From the NCBI GenBank assembly GCA_009840385.1, contig VXNX01000013.1, positions 634,222 to 698,221 of the forward strand: a stretch of 64,000 bases of DNA, given 5' to 3'. Positions 26,180 to 34,831 of this stretch are shown piece by piece. Positions within the stretch are counted from its first letter, which is position 1, and the number at the start of each line of letters is the position of its first letter. The notes below the pieces were generated by a model. The model was given only the letters and a program-made list of their open reading frames with translations. It was not told the DNA's origin and searched no databases. Both the position numbers and the translations under genes were made by a program. Source of the stretch: Candidatus Dadabacteria bacterium (GTDB taxonomy: Bacteria > Desulfobacterota_D > UBA1144 > Nemesobacterales > Nemesobacteraceae).

Positions 26180-27732
26180 TTCAAGCCAGATGGCTTATTA
26201 TATTTTTCGCCGTTCTCGGTATGTCGATTCCGTCATTCGCCATAGACTGGTCGCTTGGCGGATTTCCGAGTTACCTGAGAACGAGGGCTCGTGTCATTGA
26301 TAATGCCGTTGCCGGTGGTGATGGCATGATTAGTGTTGTTGATACGACGCTCAGGCTCACTCCGCAGTTGGGCTTAAGCGATGCAGTCACCGTGAGAGCT
26401 CAGGTTGATGTTGCTAGCAACATGATATGGGGTGGGCAGACTGCCCACTTTTTCGGTGGCACCATTTATGAGGATGACAGTGTGGTGCTTTCCGATCTCA
26501 GACCAAGCGACCGTTTCAACGGTGCGATTCTGACAGGCAATAAGGCGGTAGACGATGATTACGGGTTTTTCACCGTACGCATGCTTCACGCCGACATAGT
26601 TCTTCCGAACAACCTTGGTTTTGTAAGGATAGGACGCCAGCCCTTTGACTGGGGTCTCGGCATCCTTGCAAACGGCGGACACGATCCGCATTCGGATCTT
26701 GGTTTCGTGGTTGACAGGGCTCTTTGGTTAAAGTCCTTCCCGGCCGGAGCTGGAACCTTCACCTTGGTTCTCGTATCTGACGTGTTCAGCAACGGTAGTT
26801 CGTTGTTTGCCGGAGAAAACGGTGTAGGTTACGACATACTTGCCGCGGCGGGTATCTATAACCAGCAGATGGGAGACGTTAACGTGACTGTTGGGGCATA
26901 CGGATTCCCCTACTTGCATCAGAACGACGTATTCAACGATGCGGGTTTCGGCTACGATTTTGATGTTGACCGTACTTCCCTATACTCCGGTCTTCTCGTT
27001 CTTAAGGCCGCTAGCTGGAGCCTCACCTACGAAGTCCAGATGTTCGGAGGGGGAGAAATAACCAATCCTGCGTTAGGTCCTCTTCCCGCTGGAGAATTTG
27101 AATTTGACTACGCTTTTGACATGGCTGGCCGCTTAGAGGTTTATCCTTCGATGATGGCTCAGGTAAGCACGGTAGGTGTTGAAGCTGGTTGGGCTCAGGG
27201 TGACGATGGTTCTACTCCTTTGACGATTGAGGGGAACGCTCTTCCTTTCAGCCCGGCTTATAACGTTGACAACCTCCTCTTCAAGCACGTCATTCCGACT
27301 ATATATCAGATAGAGGGAAGCGTTATAAACGCTATTTACGTCAGGGCATACGCAAATATGCAGCTTGCTGACAATATAGGGTTTACTCCTCAGGTTCTGT
27401 TTGCCTGGAATGATGAGACGAATGCAGTTTCGGCCTTTGACTCGAATTATCCTGGTATTGCGGATTTCGGTGGTGGTGCAGGTAATCGGGGTATTTCTAG
27501 CACTGAAGTTGAAAAATATCTCGCTACCGAGATCGAGGGGACGCTTACTTGGACGCTTCATCCGGGTGTAAACCTTGACTTCATCGGAAGCTTGGTGCTT
27601 GCCGGCGACGGTCTTACAGACCTTATGGAGTCTCATGCAGCTGCTAATGAAGTGACTGATGCCGATGTTGAGGATACGATCTGGGGATTCCAGACAAGGT
27701 TGATGGTTTACATCGATCAGTTCGCGAAATAA
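26176..27732 (+). CDS. Outer-membrane porin-like beta-barrel protein
   Basis: A 518-residue exported protein. The signal peptide ends at SFA|ID. The mature chain consists of alternating hydrophobic/polar strands, many ending in aromatic residues (for example LGFVRIGRQPFDWGLGI and TSLYSGLLVLKAASWSLTYEVQMFGGG), and terminates in an aromatic-rich barrel strand near LMVYIDQFAK. No specific porin family is recognisable to me; the RIGRQPFDWG stretch resembles alginate-export or sugar-type porins. It has a strong ribosome site, its own promoter and its own terminator, implying abundant expression. The base composition is noticeably less GC-rich than its neighbours, including T-ending codons, as often seen in highly expressed surface genes. 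Confidence 0.82.
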   Translation: MIQARWLIIFFAVLGMSIPSFAIDWSLGGFPSYLRTRARVIDNAVAGGDGMISVVDTTLRLTPQLGLSDAVTVRAQVDVASNMIWGGQTAHFFGGTIYEDDSVVLSDLRPSDRFNGAILTGNKAVDDDYGFFTVRMLHADIVLPNNLGFVRIGRQPFDWGLGILANGGHDPHSDLGFVVDRALWLKSFPAGAGTFTLVLVSDVFSNGSSLFAGENGVGYDILAAAGIYNQQMGDVNVTVGAYGFPYLHQNDVFNDAGFGYDFDVDRTSLYSGLLVLKAASWSLTYEVQMFGGGEITNPALGPLPAGEFEFDYAFDMAGRLEVYPSMMAQVSTVGVEAGWAQGDDGSTPLTIEGNALPFSPAYNVDNLLFKHVIPTIYQIEGSVINAIYVRAYANMQLADNIGFTPQVLFAWNDETNAVSAFDSNYPGIADFGGGAGNRGISSTEVEKYLATEIEGTLTWTLHPGVNLDFIGSLVLAGDGLTDLMESHAAANEVTDADVEDTIWGFQTRLMVYIDQFAK

Positions 27733-27764
27733 AAACAAAATCAAAGCTCACAAAGCTTGAATGA

Positions 27765-27800
27765 AGCGGGCTTCCTAACAAAGGTCGCCCGCTTTTTTTT
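27765..27800 (+). terminator. Rho-independent terminator of the porin gene
   Basis: AGCGGGC (27765-27771) pairs with GCCCGCT (27787-27793), followed by eight T residues. It lies 32 bases past the stop. Confidence 0.9.
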
Positions 27801-27957
27801 GCCCTTTTGAAACCGGGAGGAATTTTCTCTTGGCCCCAAATTAGTCTTTTTCCGGTTTTTTCAGTAAATTCTTAGCGCAGATTCGGGGAGGATGACGAAG
27901 AATCCGGACCTATGCATAGAGCACAAGGGTTCGGTTTCAGGTAACAGAGCTATCTCG

Positions 27958-29520
27958 ATGTCGAAACGCTTAAAGATATTTCTGGTTTTTGCCGCGTGCT
28001 TTCTTTTCGCCACAGGTGGGGTTTCAGCCCTTACGCTCACGCAGGCAAAGATAATGGCCCTTGAGAAAAACCACGACATAAGGGTCTGGATGCTCGGCGT
28101 CGACGCCGCCCGCGGGGAGCACAAGAGCAGGAAGGGCGCATACGATCCCGAGATAAGCTTTATGGCCTCGTACGCTGATACCAAGATTCCCACCTCGAGT
28201 TCTCTCATAGAGGACGGAATAATAAATGCCGAAGTTTTCTCTTTTGGAAGCGAACTCTCGGGCAGGCTTCCCACCGGGACCTTCTATAAGCTCTACGACC
28301 TCGAGGTGTCGAGAACCGAGACCGATTCCCCGATTGAAAGCCTTAGCCCGTCATGGGCTGCGAGCCTCGGTTTCAGCGTGGGGCAGGAGCTTCTCCGCGG
28401 CTTCGATATTGCTTCTGACAGGGTATCGGTTGTGCTCTCGAGAAAAGACAAGAACATATCCGTGTACGAGTTCGAGCGCGTGGTGGCAAAGACGCTTTTT
28501 GATCTTGAGAAAAGCTACTGGGGAGTAGTGGCCGCCGCCCGCGACCGCGACCTTGAGAAAAAAGCCTATGATTTGGCACTTGATCTTGAGAGGAGAACCG
28601 GAATACAGGTGGAGGTCGGGGTTCTGCCGAGAGTGACCCTTACACAGGCGCGCTCTGAGAGCGCCGCTAGGAAGGTGAGGATGATAAACGCGGAGAACGC
28701 CTACGAGGCCTCTATGGACGCGCTTAAGAACCTGCTTGTCATCCCCTTGGAGGAGAGCGTCGAACTGCTTGAGATAACCGATTCCATGCCGACTGCGTAT
28801 GACCCGGTGTCAGAGCTTGAGGCGGTGCTTCAGGCCTTTGAGAAACGTCCCGAGATGCGCCGGGCAGAGCAGGAGATGGAAAAGGCCCAGGCGCTTAAGA
28901 CCTTTTACTCCCGCCAGAGGCTTCCCCGTCTCACGGTCGAGGGCCGTCTCGAGTATCTGGGTCTCGGAGGCTCCGAGAACCCCGACAGGATAATTTTCGG
29001 GGGGCTTGCCGACGTGTCCCCGCGCTTTGCCGATTCCTCGCACGCCTATGACAGCATCGTCGACCGTGATTTTCCGAGCTGGAGCGTCACGGGGAAGCTC
29101 AGCTTTCCCGTTTTTGGGAGAAAGGCCGGGGGAGACTACGCAAAGGCCCGTGCCGACTATGACCGAAGCGTTATAAGCTACCAGAAGCAGAAAGATGCTG
29201 TGCGCCTTGACGTGAGAAACGCCATAAGGGAGATTGCAAGCAGCCGGAAAAAAATGGAGGCCGCCCTGCTTTCGACCAACTTGGCCAAAGAGGTTCTGGG
29301 AAACGAGGAGGAAAAGTTCAAGGCGGGACTTTCCACAACGAGGGAGATACTCGAGGCGCAGAGGGACCTCATAAGCGCAGAGGCCAACTACATAAGCGCC
29401 TTCGCAAGCTACCGGATCGCCTTGGCCGACCTTGAACGCGCAAGGGGGACGATGATTGAAAGCAATTCCTTTCTCATAGAGAACCACTCGGACATCGCGC
29501 CTTATCTTGAAGTTAACTGA
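27958..29520 (+). CDS. TolC-family outer-membrane efflux protein
   Basis: A 520-residue outer-membrane channel of the TolC/OEP type. The signal peptide MSKRLKIFLVFAACFLF ends near VSA|LT. Two OEP repeats follow, with LTLTQAKIMALEKNHDI and later long amphipathic coiled-coil helices (VRMINAENAYEASMDALKNLL; AKEVLGNEEEKFKAGLSTTREILEAQRDLISAEANY). TolC proteins connect inner-membrane pumps to the outside. ATG 27958 begins exactly at the signal peptide. An earlier in-frame ATG (27892) would add 22 residues and has GGGGAGG too close to it. No pump genes are adjacent. Confidence 0.9.
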   Translation: MSKRLKIFLVFAACFLFATGGVSALTLTQAKIMALEKNHDIRVWMLGVDAARGEHKSRKGAYDPEISFMASYADTKIPTSSSLIEDGIINAEVFSFGSELSGRLPTGTFYKLYDLEVSRTETDSPIESLSPSWAASLGFSVGQELLRGFDIASDRVSVVLSRKDKNISVYEFERVVAKTLFDLEKSYWGVVAAARDRDLEKKAYDLALDLERRTGIQVEVGVLPRVTLTQARSESAARKVRMINAENAYEASMDALKNLLVIPLEESVELLEITDSMPTAYDPVSELEAVLQAFEKRPEMRRAEQEMEKAQALKTFYSRQRLPRLTVEGRLEYLGLGGSENPDRIIFGGLADVSPRFADSSHAYDSIVDRDFPSWSVTGKLSFPVFGRKAGGDYAKARADYDRSVISYQKQKDAVRLDVRNAIREIASSRKKMEAALLSTNLAKEVLGNEEEKFKAGLSTTREILEAQRDLISAEANYISAFASYRIALADLERARGTMIESNSFLIENHSDIAPYLEVN

Positions 29521-29567
29521 TTTTCCGGAGGCCTATTGCAAGATCTTTTTAGCTGGCGGCCAGCACA

Positions 29568-31133
29568 TCAGTGCTTGAAGTGCCTTTTCCCGGTGAGGAC
29601 CATCGCCATCGAGTGTTCGTCCGCGGCAGCTATAACCTCTTTGTCCCTTATCGATCCCCCGGGCTGCGCTATTGCGGTTATTCCCACACGCGCCGCTTCG
29701 TCAACACCATCTCTGAAAGGAAAAAATGCGTCGGAAGCTAATACCGAGCCGTCGGTCGGCGTACGGGCTTTCATCCCCGCGATCCTGACGGAATCAACCC
29801 TGCTCATCTGGCCCGCTCCTATGCCCACCGTCCTGCGATCCCTCGCGTACACAATAGCGTTTGACTTGGTGTGCCGACAGACCTTCCAGGCAAACCGGAG
29901 GTCGGCCATCTCCTCCTCGGTGGGTTTTCTTTTGGTCGGGATCTTTATGTCTGAGAAATCATCCCCCCAGTCCCTGTCGCTTTGCTGTATAAGCGCCCCG
30001 CCCGTCACTTTCTTTATGTCCCAGCTCCCCGCCCCGCCGATCCCCATACCGCCTGTGAGAAGCACTCGCAGGTTCTTCCTGGCCGAAAGCAGCATAAGGG
30101 CTTTTTCCGAGAAACCGGGCGCTATAATGACTTCCGCGAACATGCTGGCTACCTCTTCTGCCGCCGTCTCGTCAACCTCCCTGTTGAAGGCTATTATCCC
30201 GCCGAAAGCGCTTTCCGGATCACACTCCCTCGCCCTTGAGAAAGCCTCCGCGGGAGTAGCCCCAAGCGCCGCCCCGCAGGGGTTGTTATGCTTTACTATC
30301 ACGCAGGCGGTGTCCGAAAACTCTCTCACCAGCTCGAAGGCCGAGTCGGTGTCGTATATGTTGTTAAGTGAAAGCTCTTTTCCCTGAAGCTGTCTTGCGT
30401 TTGCGACGCAGCAAGCGTCGCCGATTCCGCTCTCTGTGTAGAAGGCTCCACGCTGATGGGGGTTTTCCCCGTAGCGAAGGTCGAACTTCTTTTCAAGGTA
30501 GAGAGTGTAAGTCCCGGGAAGGGTGTTTCTCGCGCCACCGGGCTCCACAGACGAGAGGTAGTTCGATATAGCCGCGTCGTATCTTGAGACATAGGAGAAA
30601 GCCTTAGCCGAGAGGCGGAAATTGGTCTCGGGAGAGATTGTGCCCTTGTTTTTCCGAAGCTCACGGAGCACCGTCCCGTAGTCGGCCGGATCCGTGAGCA
30701 CAGTCACCGACGCGTGGTTTTTCGCGGCGGCTCGAAGCATTGCGGGCCCCCCTATATCTATGTTCTCCATAGCTTCAGAAAACGAGGTTCCCTCTTTTGC
30801 CGCAACTTCCTCAAACGGGTAGAAGTTCACCACCAGCATGTCTATGGGCTCGATGGAATTCTCGGCCATCTCCTCTGAGTGGCGCTCATCGTCCCTTATC
30901 CCCAGAAGCCCTCCGTGTATTTTCGGGTGAAGGGTCTTTACCCTTCCTCCGAGGATTTCCGGAAAGCCGGTGTAATCGGAAATCTCAGTCACCTTCGCTC
31001 CGCCGTCGCGAAGCCTCTTGGCGGTGCCGCCCGTTGAGAGTATCTCCACTCCCAGTTCCCCAAGACCCTTTGCGAGCTTGGTTACTCCCTTTTTATCATA
31101 AACGCTTATTACCGCTTTTTTTATCGTTGTCAT
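29568..31133 (-). CDS. purH: Bifunctional AICAR transformylase / IMP cyclohydrolase
   Basis: A 521-residue enzyme for the last two steps of IMP synthesis. The N-terminal IMP cyclohydrolase domain (about 1-195) has VYDKKGVTKLAKGLGELGVEILSTGGTAK and GGRVKTLHPKIHGGLL. The C-terminal transformylase shows LRYGENPHQRGAFY, the VKHNNPCGAALG region with the catalytic Lys-His pair, AFGGIIAFNREVD and SDAFFPFRDGVDEAA. Length and architecture match bacterial PurH. It is monocistronic, with a leader of about 60 bases, and convergent with the TolC gene. Confidence 0.98.
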   Translation of the reverse strand: MTTIKKAVISVYDKKGVTKLAKGLGELGVEILSTGGTAKRLRDGGAKVTEISDYTGFPEILGGRVKTLHPKIHGGLLGIRDDERHSEEMAENSIEPIDMLVVNFYPFEEVAAKEGTSFSEAMENIDIGGPAMLRAAAKNHASVTVLTDPADYGTVLRELRKNKGTISPETNFRLSAKAFSYVSRYDAAISNYLSSVEPGGARNTLPGTYTLYLEKKFDLRYGENPHQRGAFYTESGIGDACCVANARQLQGKELSLNNIYDTDSAFELVREFSDTACVIVKHNNPCGAALGATPAEAFSRARECDPESAFGGIIAFNREVDETAAEEVASMFAEVIIAPGFSEKALMLLSARKNLRVLLTGGMGIGGAGSWDIKKVTGGALIQQSDRDWGDDFSDIKIPTKRKPTEEEMADLRFAWKVCRHTKSNAIVYARDRRTVGIGAGQMSRVDSVRIAGMKARTPTDGSVLASDAFFPFRDGVDEAARVGITAIAQPGGSIRDKEVIAAADEHSMAMVLTGKRHFKH

Positions 31134-31293
31134 GAATGAAAGCGCCTTTTGGAGATCGGGTCGTGCCTAGGGCGGAATCAGAGTACTAAAGCTATCACAG
31201 CCGCCCGCATTTTCAATTCTCCGCTTACAAACAATCAGGTTTTTCGGTACAATATCAAAGATAAAGCACGGCACTCGTGCCGGAGAAGCGCAG

Positions 31294-32079
31294 ATGAAAA
31301 AAGAAAGGTCAGCTCAGCTCAAGGTAGGGATTTTCGTTCTGGTGTCGATCGCTATTTTCGTTTACGGAGTTTTCACGATAAGCGGCCAGGAGGAACTCTT
31401 TGAGAAGGAGTACACGGTAAAGACCTACTTTGACAACACGGCCGGGCTCCTCGAGGGTGCCTACGTGCGCCTCTCGGGCGTCGGGGTCGGGTCGGTTTCC
31501 TCAATCAGCTTCTCCGACGATTCCTCCCTGGGGAAGGTTCAGGTGGTGATGGAGATCAACAAGCGGGCGCTTGCCAGGGTCTCAGTGGACTCTCACGCCA
31601 CGATCAAGACTGAAGGGCTTTTGGGGGCGAAATTCGTCGAGATCGTTCCCGGCCAAGGGGAGAGCATAGGAAAGGCGCGCGACGGGATCGTGATCAGGGG
31701 CTACACATCGCCCGAGATGCAGGAGATAATAAGCCAGTCAGAGGAGTTCGTCACGAACCTCACGTCCATCTCCAGGAACCTGGACAAGATGGTGTCGGCA
31801 TTTGCGGAACAAACCACCCCTGAACAGGAGGGCTTTCTGCACACTCTCATCTACGACGAGGAGTTCGCAGCGGACATGCGGAGCTTCTCCTCCAACTTGG
31901 CCGAGGTTTCCCGGATGATCAGGGAAGGGGAGGGTTCCATTGGAGCGCTCGTAGTCGATCCGTCGGTTCACGACGCGCTTAAAGGAGTGCTCGGGGAGGC
32001 GGAGAGAAACAGGTTCATCCGCTCCGCCGTGAGATATATGATAGAAGAAAAGGAGAAAAAGGCGTCAGAGGAGCATTAG
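31294..32079 (+). CDS. MCE/MlaD family lipid-binding protein
   Basis: A 261-residue membrane-anchored periplasmic protein. The N-terminal helix (about 10-28) is followed by the MCE domain (about 38-118): YTVKTYFDNTAGLLEGAYVRLSGVGVGSV, TIKTEGLLGAKFVEIVPG. The C-terminal half is helical. MCE proteins form hexamers that carry phospholipids between membranes. Here no ABC ATPase or permease (MlaEF) is adjacent, so its partners must be elsewhere. GGAGAAG precedes the ATG. The chain is longer than E. coli MlaD (183 residues) in the helical tail. Confidence 0.9.
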   Translation: MKKERSAQLKVGIFVLVSIAIFVYGVFTISGQEELFEKEYTVKTYFDNTAGLLEGAYVRLSGVGVGSVSSISFSDDSSLGKVQVVMEINKRALARVSVDSHATIKTEGLLGAKFVEIVPGQGESIGKARDGIVIRGYTSPEMQEIISQSEEFVTNLTSISRNLDKMVSAFAEQTTPEQEGFLHTLIYDEEFAADMRSFSSNLAEVSRMIREGEGSIGALVVDPSVHDALKGVLGEAERNRFIRSAVRYMIEEKEKKASEEH

Positions 32080-32154
32080 AACTTTCGTGGGGAGTGGTTT
32101 CCGCTTTCTGGTGGCGCCTGAAGATTAAGACACAGTTTCAAGGAGGTAATAGAG

Positions 32155-32934
32155 ATGTCAGCGAGAAGATTTATGGTTTTTTTAATTGCTCTTGTTTTCT
32201 GCGCTGTTCCGCTCACGGCGACGCATGCGGATCAGTGCTCGACCAAGGCGGCGAGCAGCTCCACTTCGCTTCCGGGCCCCCAGCTCGTGACGGGCGCGTG
32301 GATGTTCATAGCGGCCTACAAGGCCGACCCGGAGGTTTTGAAATCGATGCTTCCGGCGGGCCTAAAGCCGCATCCCAACAATCACATAGTCATCAACATG
32401 TATACGGTTCCCGACAAGAACCAGACCTCGGGATTCGGGGCGTACACGCTCACCTATCTTACGGTGGAGGTTGACGGAAACGACTCGTACGTTATGGATT
32501 CGGACATAACCTACCCCGGTAGGTATTTCGTCCAGTACTACAACAGCTCCCCCAGGATGAGGGAGTTCACGAAGGCAGTCGGCATTCCCGCCCAGGAGGG
32601 AATGACCACCACCGTGGTAAAGGATGGAGTGCTTACGACAAGGCTTGAAGTTGACGGCAAGACGATGATTGAGGCCACGGCCGAGGTCGGAAGCGAACTC
32701 GGAGGCTTCGGCGGAGGGCACCTTAACTACTTCGGCTATCTGAAGGAGAAGGGGAAGGTGGTCAAGTACCCGATTCCGTGGAATGGGGGAACGGTGTCCA
32801 TGGCTAACCCGAAAATAAAGTTCAAGGCTCCAAAGGGCCATACGCTTAGCAAGCTGAAGCCGCTTGGGGATCCCACCTGGGCCATCTGGACCAAGGGAAG
32901 CTTCGTCTATCCCCAGTTCCAGATAATGAACTGA
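32155..32934 (+). CDS. Exported acetoacetate decarboxylase-like protein, catalytic lysine not seen
   Basis: A 259-residue protein with a signal peptide (to about THA|DQ) before an acetoacetate decarboxylase (ADC)-type domain. YKADPEVLKSMLPAGLKPHP, GAYTLTYLTVEV and DITYPGRYFVQYYNSSPRMREFTKAVGIP are the hallmark segments. The canonical ADC GFPKK loop that contains the Schiff-base lysine reads GIPAQ (143-147), so the classical decarboxylase chemistry is unlikely. Export of an ADC-fold protein is unusual. CAAGGAGGTAA precedes the ATG. Followed by a strong terminator. Function unknown, possibly a binding protein or lyase-like relative. Confidence 0.75.
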   Translation: MSARRFMVFLIALVFCAVPLTATHADQCSTKAASSSTSLPGPQLVTGAWMFIAAYKADPEVLKSMLPAGLKPHPNNHIVINMYTVPDKNQTSGFGAYTLTYLTVEVDGNDSYVMDSDITYPGRYFVQYYNSSPRMREFTKAVGIPAQEGMTTTVVKDGVLTTRLEVDGKTMIEATAEVGSELGGFGGGHLNYFGYLKEKGKVVKYPIPWNGGTVSMANPKIKFKAPKGHTLSKLKPLGDPTWAIWTKGSFVYPQFQIMN

Positions 32935-32958
32935 ACGTATAAATAAATGTAGTTCTCA

Positions 32959-33007
32959 GGGGTTGCGCTCCGAAGCCTCCCGCTTCGGGGGGCACCCCTT
33001 TTTTTCT
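32959..33007 (+). terminator. Rho-independent terminator after the ADC-like gene
   Basis: GGGGT...GCACCCC closes an outer helix and CCGAAGC/GCTTCGG forms an inner one, followed by seven T residues. Its position between the ADC stop and 33017 argues against a start of the next gene upstream of 33017. Confidence 0.8.
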
Positions 33008-33016
33008 GAAGCCGAC

Positions 33017-33631
33017 ATGACCAGATCGGATTACCCCGTCTTATTCGTAATAAGCGAGATAAGCGCGTTTTTCGTACTGCTTCTTTTCTTCACGCTCCGC
33101 GCGGAGATGCCCGGCGTGCACTCCACGCTTGTCGGGGTGCAGTGGGGGCTTTTCATCCTGAGTCCCGTGATCCACTTTCTTTTTCTCCGGTTTTTCTCCC
33201 AGTGGTCCTCGCTTGTCCAGTTCGCGAAGTTCTGCATGATAAGCTTTTCGAACCTAGTGATCGACTTTGGGATACTCAACCTGCTCATTTATTATTCCGG
33301 GGTGGCCGAGGGGGTTTTGTACTCGGTTTTCAAGGCGGTTTCCTTTATCCTGGCGAACGTTAACGGGTATGCGTGGAACAAGTTCTGGACGTTTCAAAGC
33401 AACGGAGCCGAGGGGTGGATGAACCAGCTCGTAAGATTCTTCGTAGTAGTGGGCGTGGGGCTTGTGATAAACGTTGCGGTCGCCACGTACGTGGTCACCG
33501 AGTTCGGAGGTTCGGGGGGGTCCATCTCCTCCACCGTCTGGGCGAACATAGGAGCCGCAGTGTCTCTCCTGATAACGCTTTTCTGGAACTTTTTCGGCCT
33601 TAAGTATCTGGTTTTCGAGAAAAAGTCTTGA
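33017..33631 (+). CDS. GtrA-like polytopic membrane protein
   Basis: A 204-residue integral membrane protein. Residues about 70-200 form the GtrA domain with four helices: VQFAKFCMISFSNLVIDFGILNLLI, FKAVSFILANVNGYAWNKFWTF, VRFFVVVGVGLVINVAVATYVV and a C-terminal helix with FWNFFGLKYLVF. Two additional N-terminal helices (about 5-65) are not part of the usual 120-residue domain. GtrA proteins are linked to polyprenyl-phosphate-sugar movement in surface glycan synthesis. ATG 33017 is used, because the longer frame would start within the upstream terminator. Confidence 0.85.
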   Translation: MTRSDYPVLFVISEISAFFVLLLFFTLRAEMPGVHSTLVGVQWGLFILSPVIHFLFLRFFSQWSSLVQFAKFCMISFSNLVIDFGILNLLIYYSGVAEGVLYSVFKAVSFILANVNGYAWNKFWTFQSNGAEGWMNQLVRFFVVVGVGLVINVAVATYVVTEFGGSGGSISSTVWANIGAAVSLLITLFWNFFGLKYLVFEKKS

Positions 33632-33677
33632 ACGACCGGTTCGGAGCACTGCTTACACACGGCTTGGGGAAAGTGAG

Positions 33678-33751
33678 AGCGGGCGACGGGATTCGAACCC
33701 GCGACCCTTGGCTTGGGAAGCCAATGCTCTGGCCAGCTGAGCTACACCCGC
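33678..33751 (-). tRNA. tRNA-Gly (anticodon CCC)
   Basis: On the minus strand the cloverleaf reads acceptor GCGGGTG/CGCCCGC, D arm GCTC/GAGC, anticodon stem TTGGC/GCCAA with loop TTCCCAA (anticodon CCC), and T arm CGGG TTCGAAT CCCG. The discriminator is T, normal for tRNA-Gly. CCA is not encoded. It decodes GGG. Confidence 0.97.
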
Positions 33752-33843
33752 AATACCCAGAGGACTCTATACGGATATTGTCTACAAATCAAACCTGCCG
33801 CTGCGGACAGTTGCCCGGATAACCGCGGCGGGTTTCAGATATA

Positions 33844-34776
33844 ATGTTGTCTGTGAAGAAGACTCGCCGTACAGCCCATTTGCTTACAGAAAAGGTAAAC
33901 CCGAGAACGATCAATATTGATGAACTTTCGTGCTCAGAAATTATCGATCTTATAAGCGGGGAAGATCGGGAGGCGTTTGAGGCTGTCTCAAGGGAGAGGG
34001 ATGCCGTTTCCCGGGCGGCGGAAATGGTTTTCCGTTCGCTTGAGAGCGGCGGCAGGGTTTTTCTCGTCGGGGCGGGAACGAGCGGACGGCTCGGGGTTAT
34101 GGAAGCCGCTGAATGTCCTCCGACTTTCGGGACGGACCCCCAGACAGTGCAGGCGGTTATGGCGGGAGGACGCGACGCGGTGTGGGAATCGGTTGAAGGC
34201 GCTGAGGATTCCCCTACGGCTTCTGTGAAAGCCCTTCGCGGCAAAAAGCTCTCCGGCGACGACGTGGTCCTTGGAATCGCGGCCAGTTCCGGGACGCCGT
34301 TTGTGGTATCTGCCCTGGAATACGCCCGGGCGGTCGGTTGTGCCACCGTCCTTATATGCTGCAGCGAGCCCGAGGATGTCTCCGCCGACTTGGTCATTCC
34401 TCTTCTTGTCGGTCCGGAAGTGATAGTGGGTTCGACGAGACTTAAGGCCGCGACCGCGACCAAGATGGTCCTTAACATGATTACGACGGCCGCAATGGTG
34501 CTTCTCGGGAAAACTTACGGAAACCTGATGGTGGATCTTAAGCCGGCATCCTCGAAACTTATTGACAGGGCAGGGAGAATCATAATGGACATATGCGGCG
34601 TGGGGGAAGAAGAAGCCGCTTCGCTTTTCCGGGAAGCTGGAGGGAACCTCAAGGTTGCAGTGGTAATGAAACTCGGGGATCTCTCTCGCGAAGAGTCGGT
34701 AAAGCTGCTGAAAGAAAACGGTGGATTGCTGAAAAAGACCCTTGCGAACGTATCCGGCGGCACGGAAAGTCCTTAA
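33844..34776 (+). CDS. murQ: N-acetylmuramic acid 6-phosphate etherase
   Basis: A 310-residue cytosolic lyase that cleaves MurNAc-6-phosphate to GlcNAc-6-phosphate and lactate in peptidoglycan recycling. LTEKVNPRTINIDEL is the family N-terminus. The SIS domain carries VFLVGAGTSGRLGVMEAAECPPTFG (about 72-96, sugar-phosphate site), then IAASSGTPFVVSALEYA and VGSTRLKAATATKMVLNMI. The ATG at 33844 overlaps a TATAAT box (33840-33845). If that box is functional, GTG 33853 (7 bases later) would be the leaderless start. First gene of a murQ-anmK-nagZ-symporter operon. Confidence 0.96.
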   Translation: MLSVKKTRRTAHLLTEKVNPRTINIDELSCSEIIDLISGEDREAFEAVSRERDAVSRAAEMVFRSLESGGRVFLVGAGTSGRLGVMEAAECPPTFGTDPQTVQAVMAGGRDAVWESVEGAEDSPTASVKALRGKKLSGDDVVLGIAASSGTPFVVSALEYARAVGCATVLICCSEPEDVSADLVIPLLVGPEVIVGSTRLKAATATKMVLNMITTAAMVLLGKTYGNLMVDLKPASSKLIDRAGRIIMDICGVGEEEAASLFREAGGNLKVAVVMKLGDLSREESVKLLKENGGLLKKTLANVSGGTESP

Positions 34777-34831
34777 TTGTTCCCGGCCGCCTGTCTGCTA
34801 AATCCCCTTTTCATCAGGTAGCTTTTTCCGT

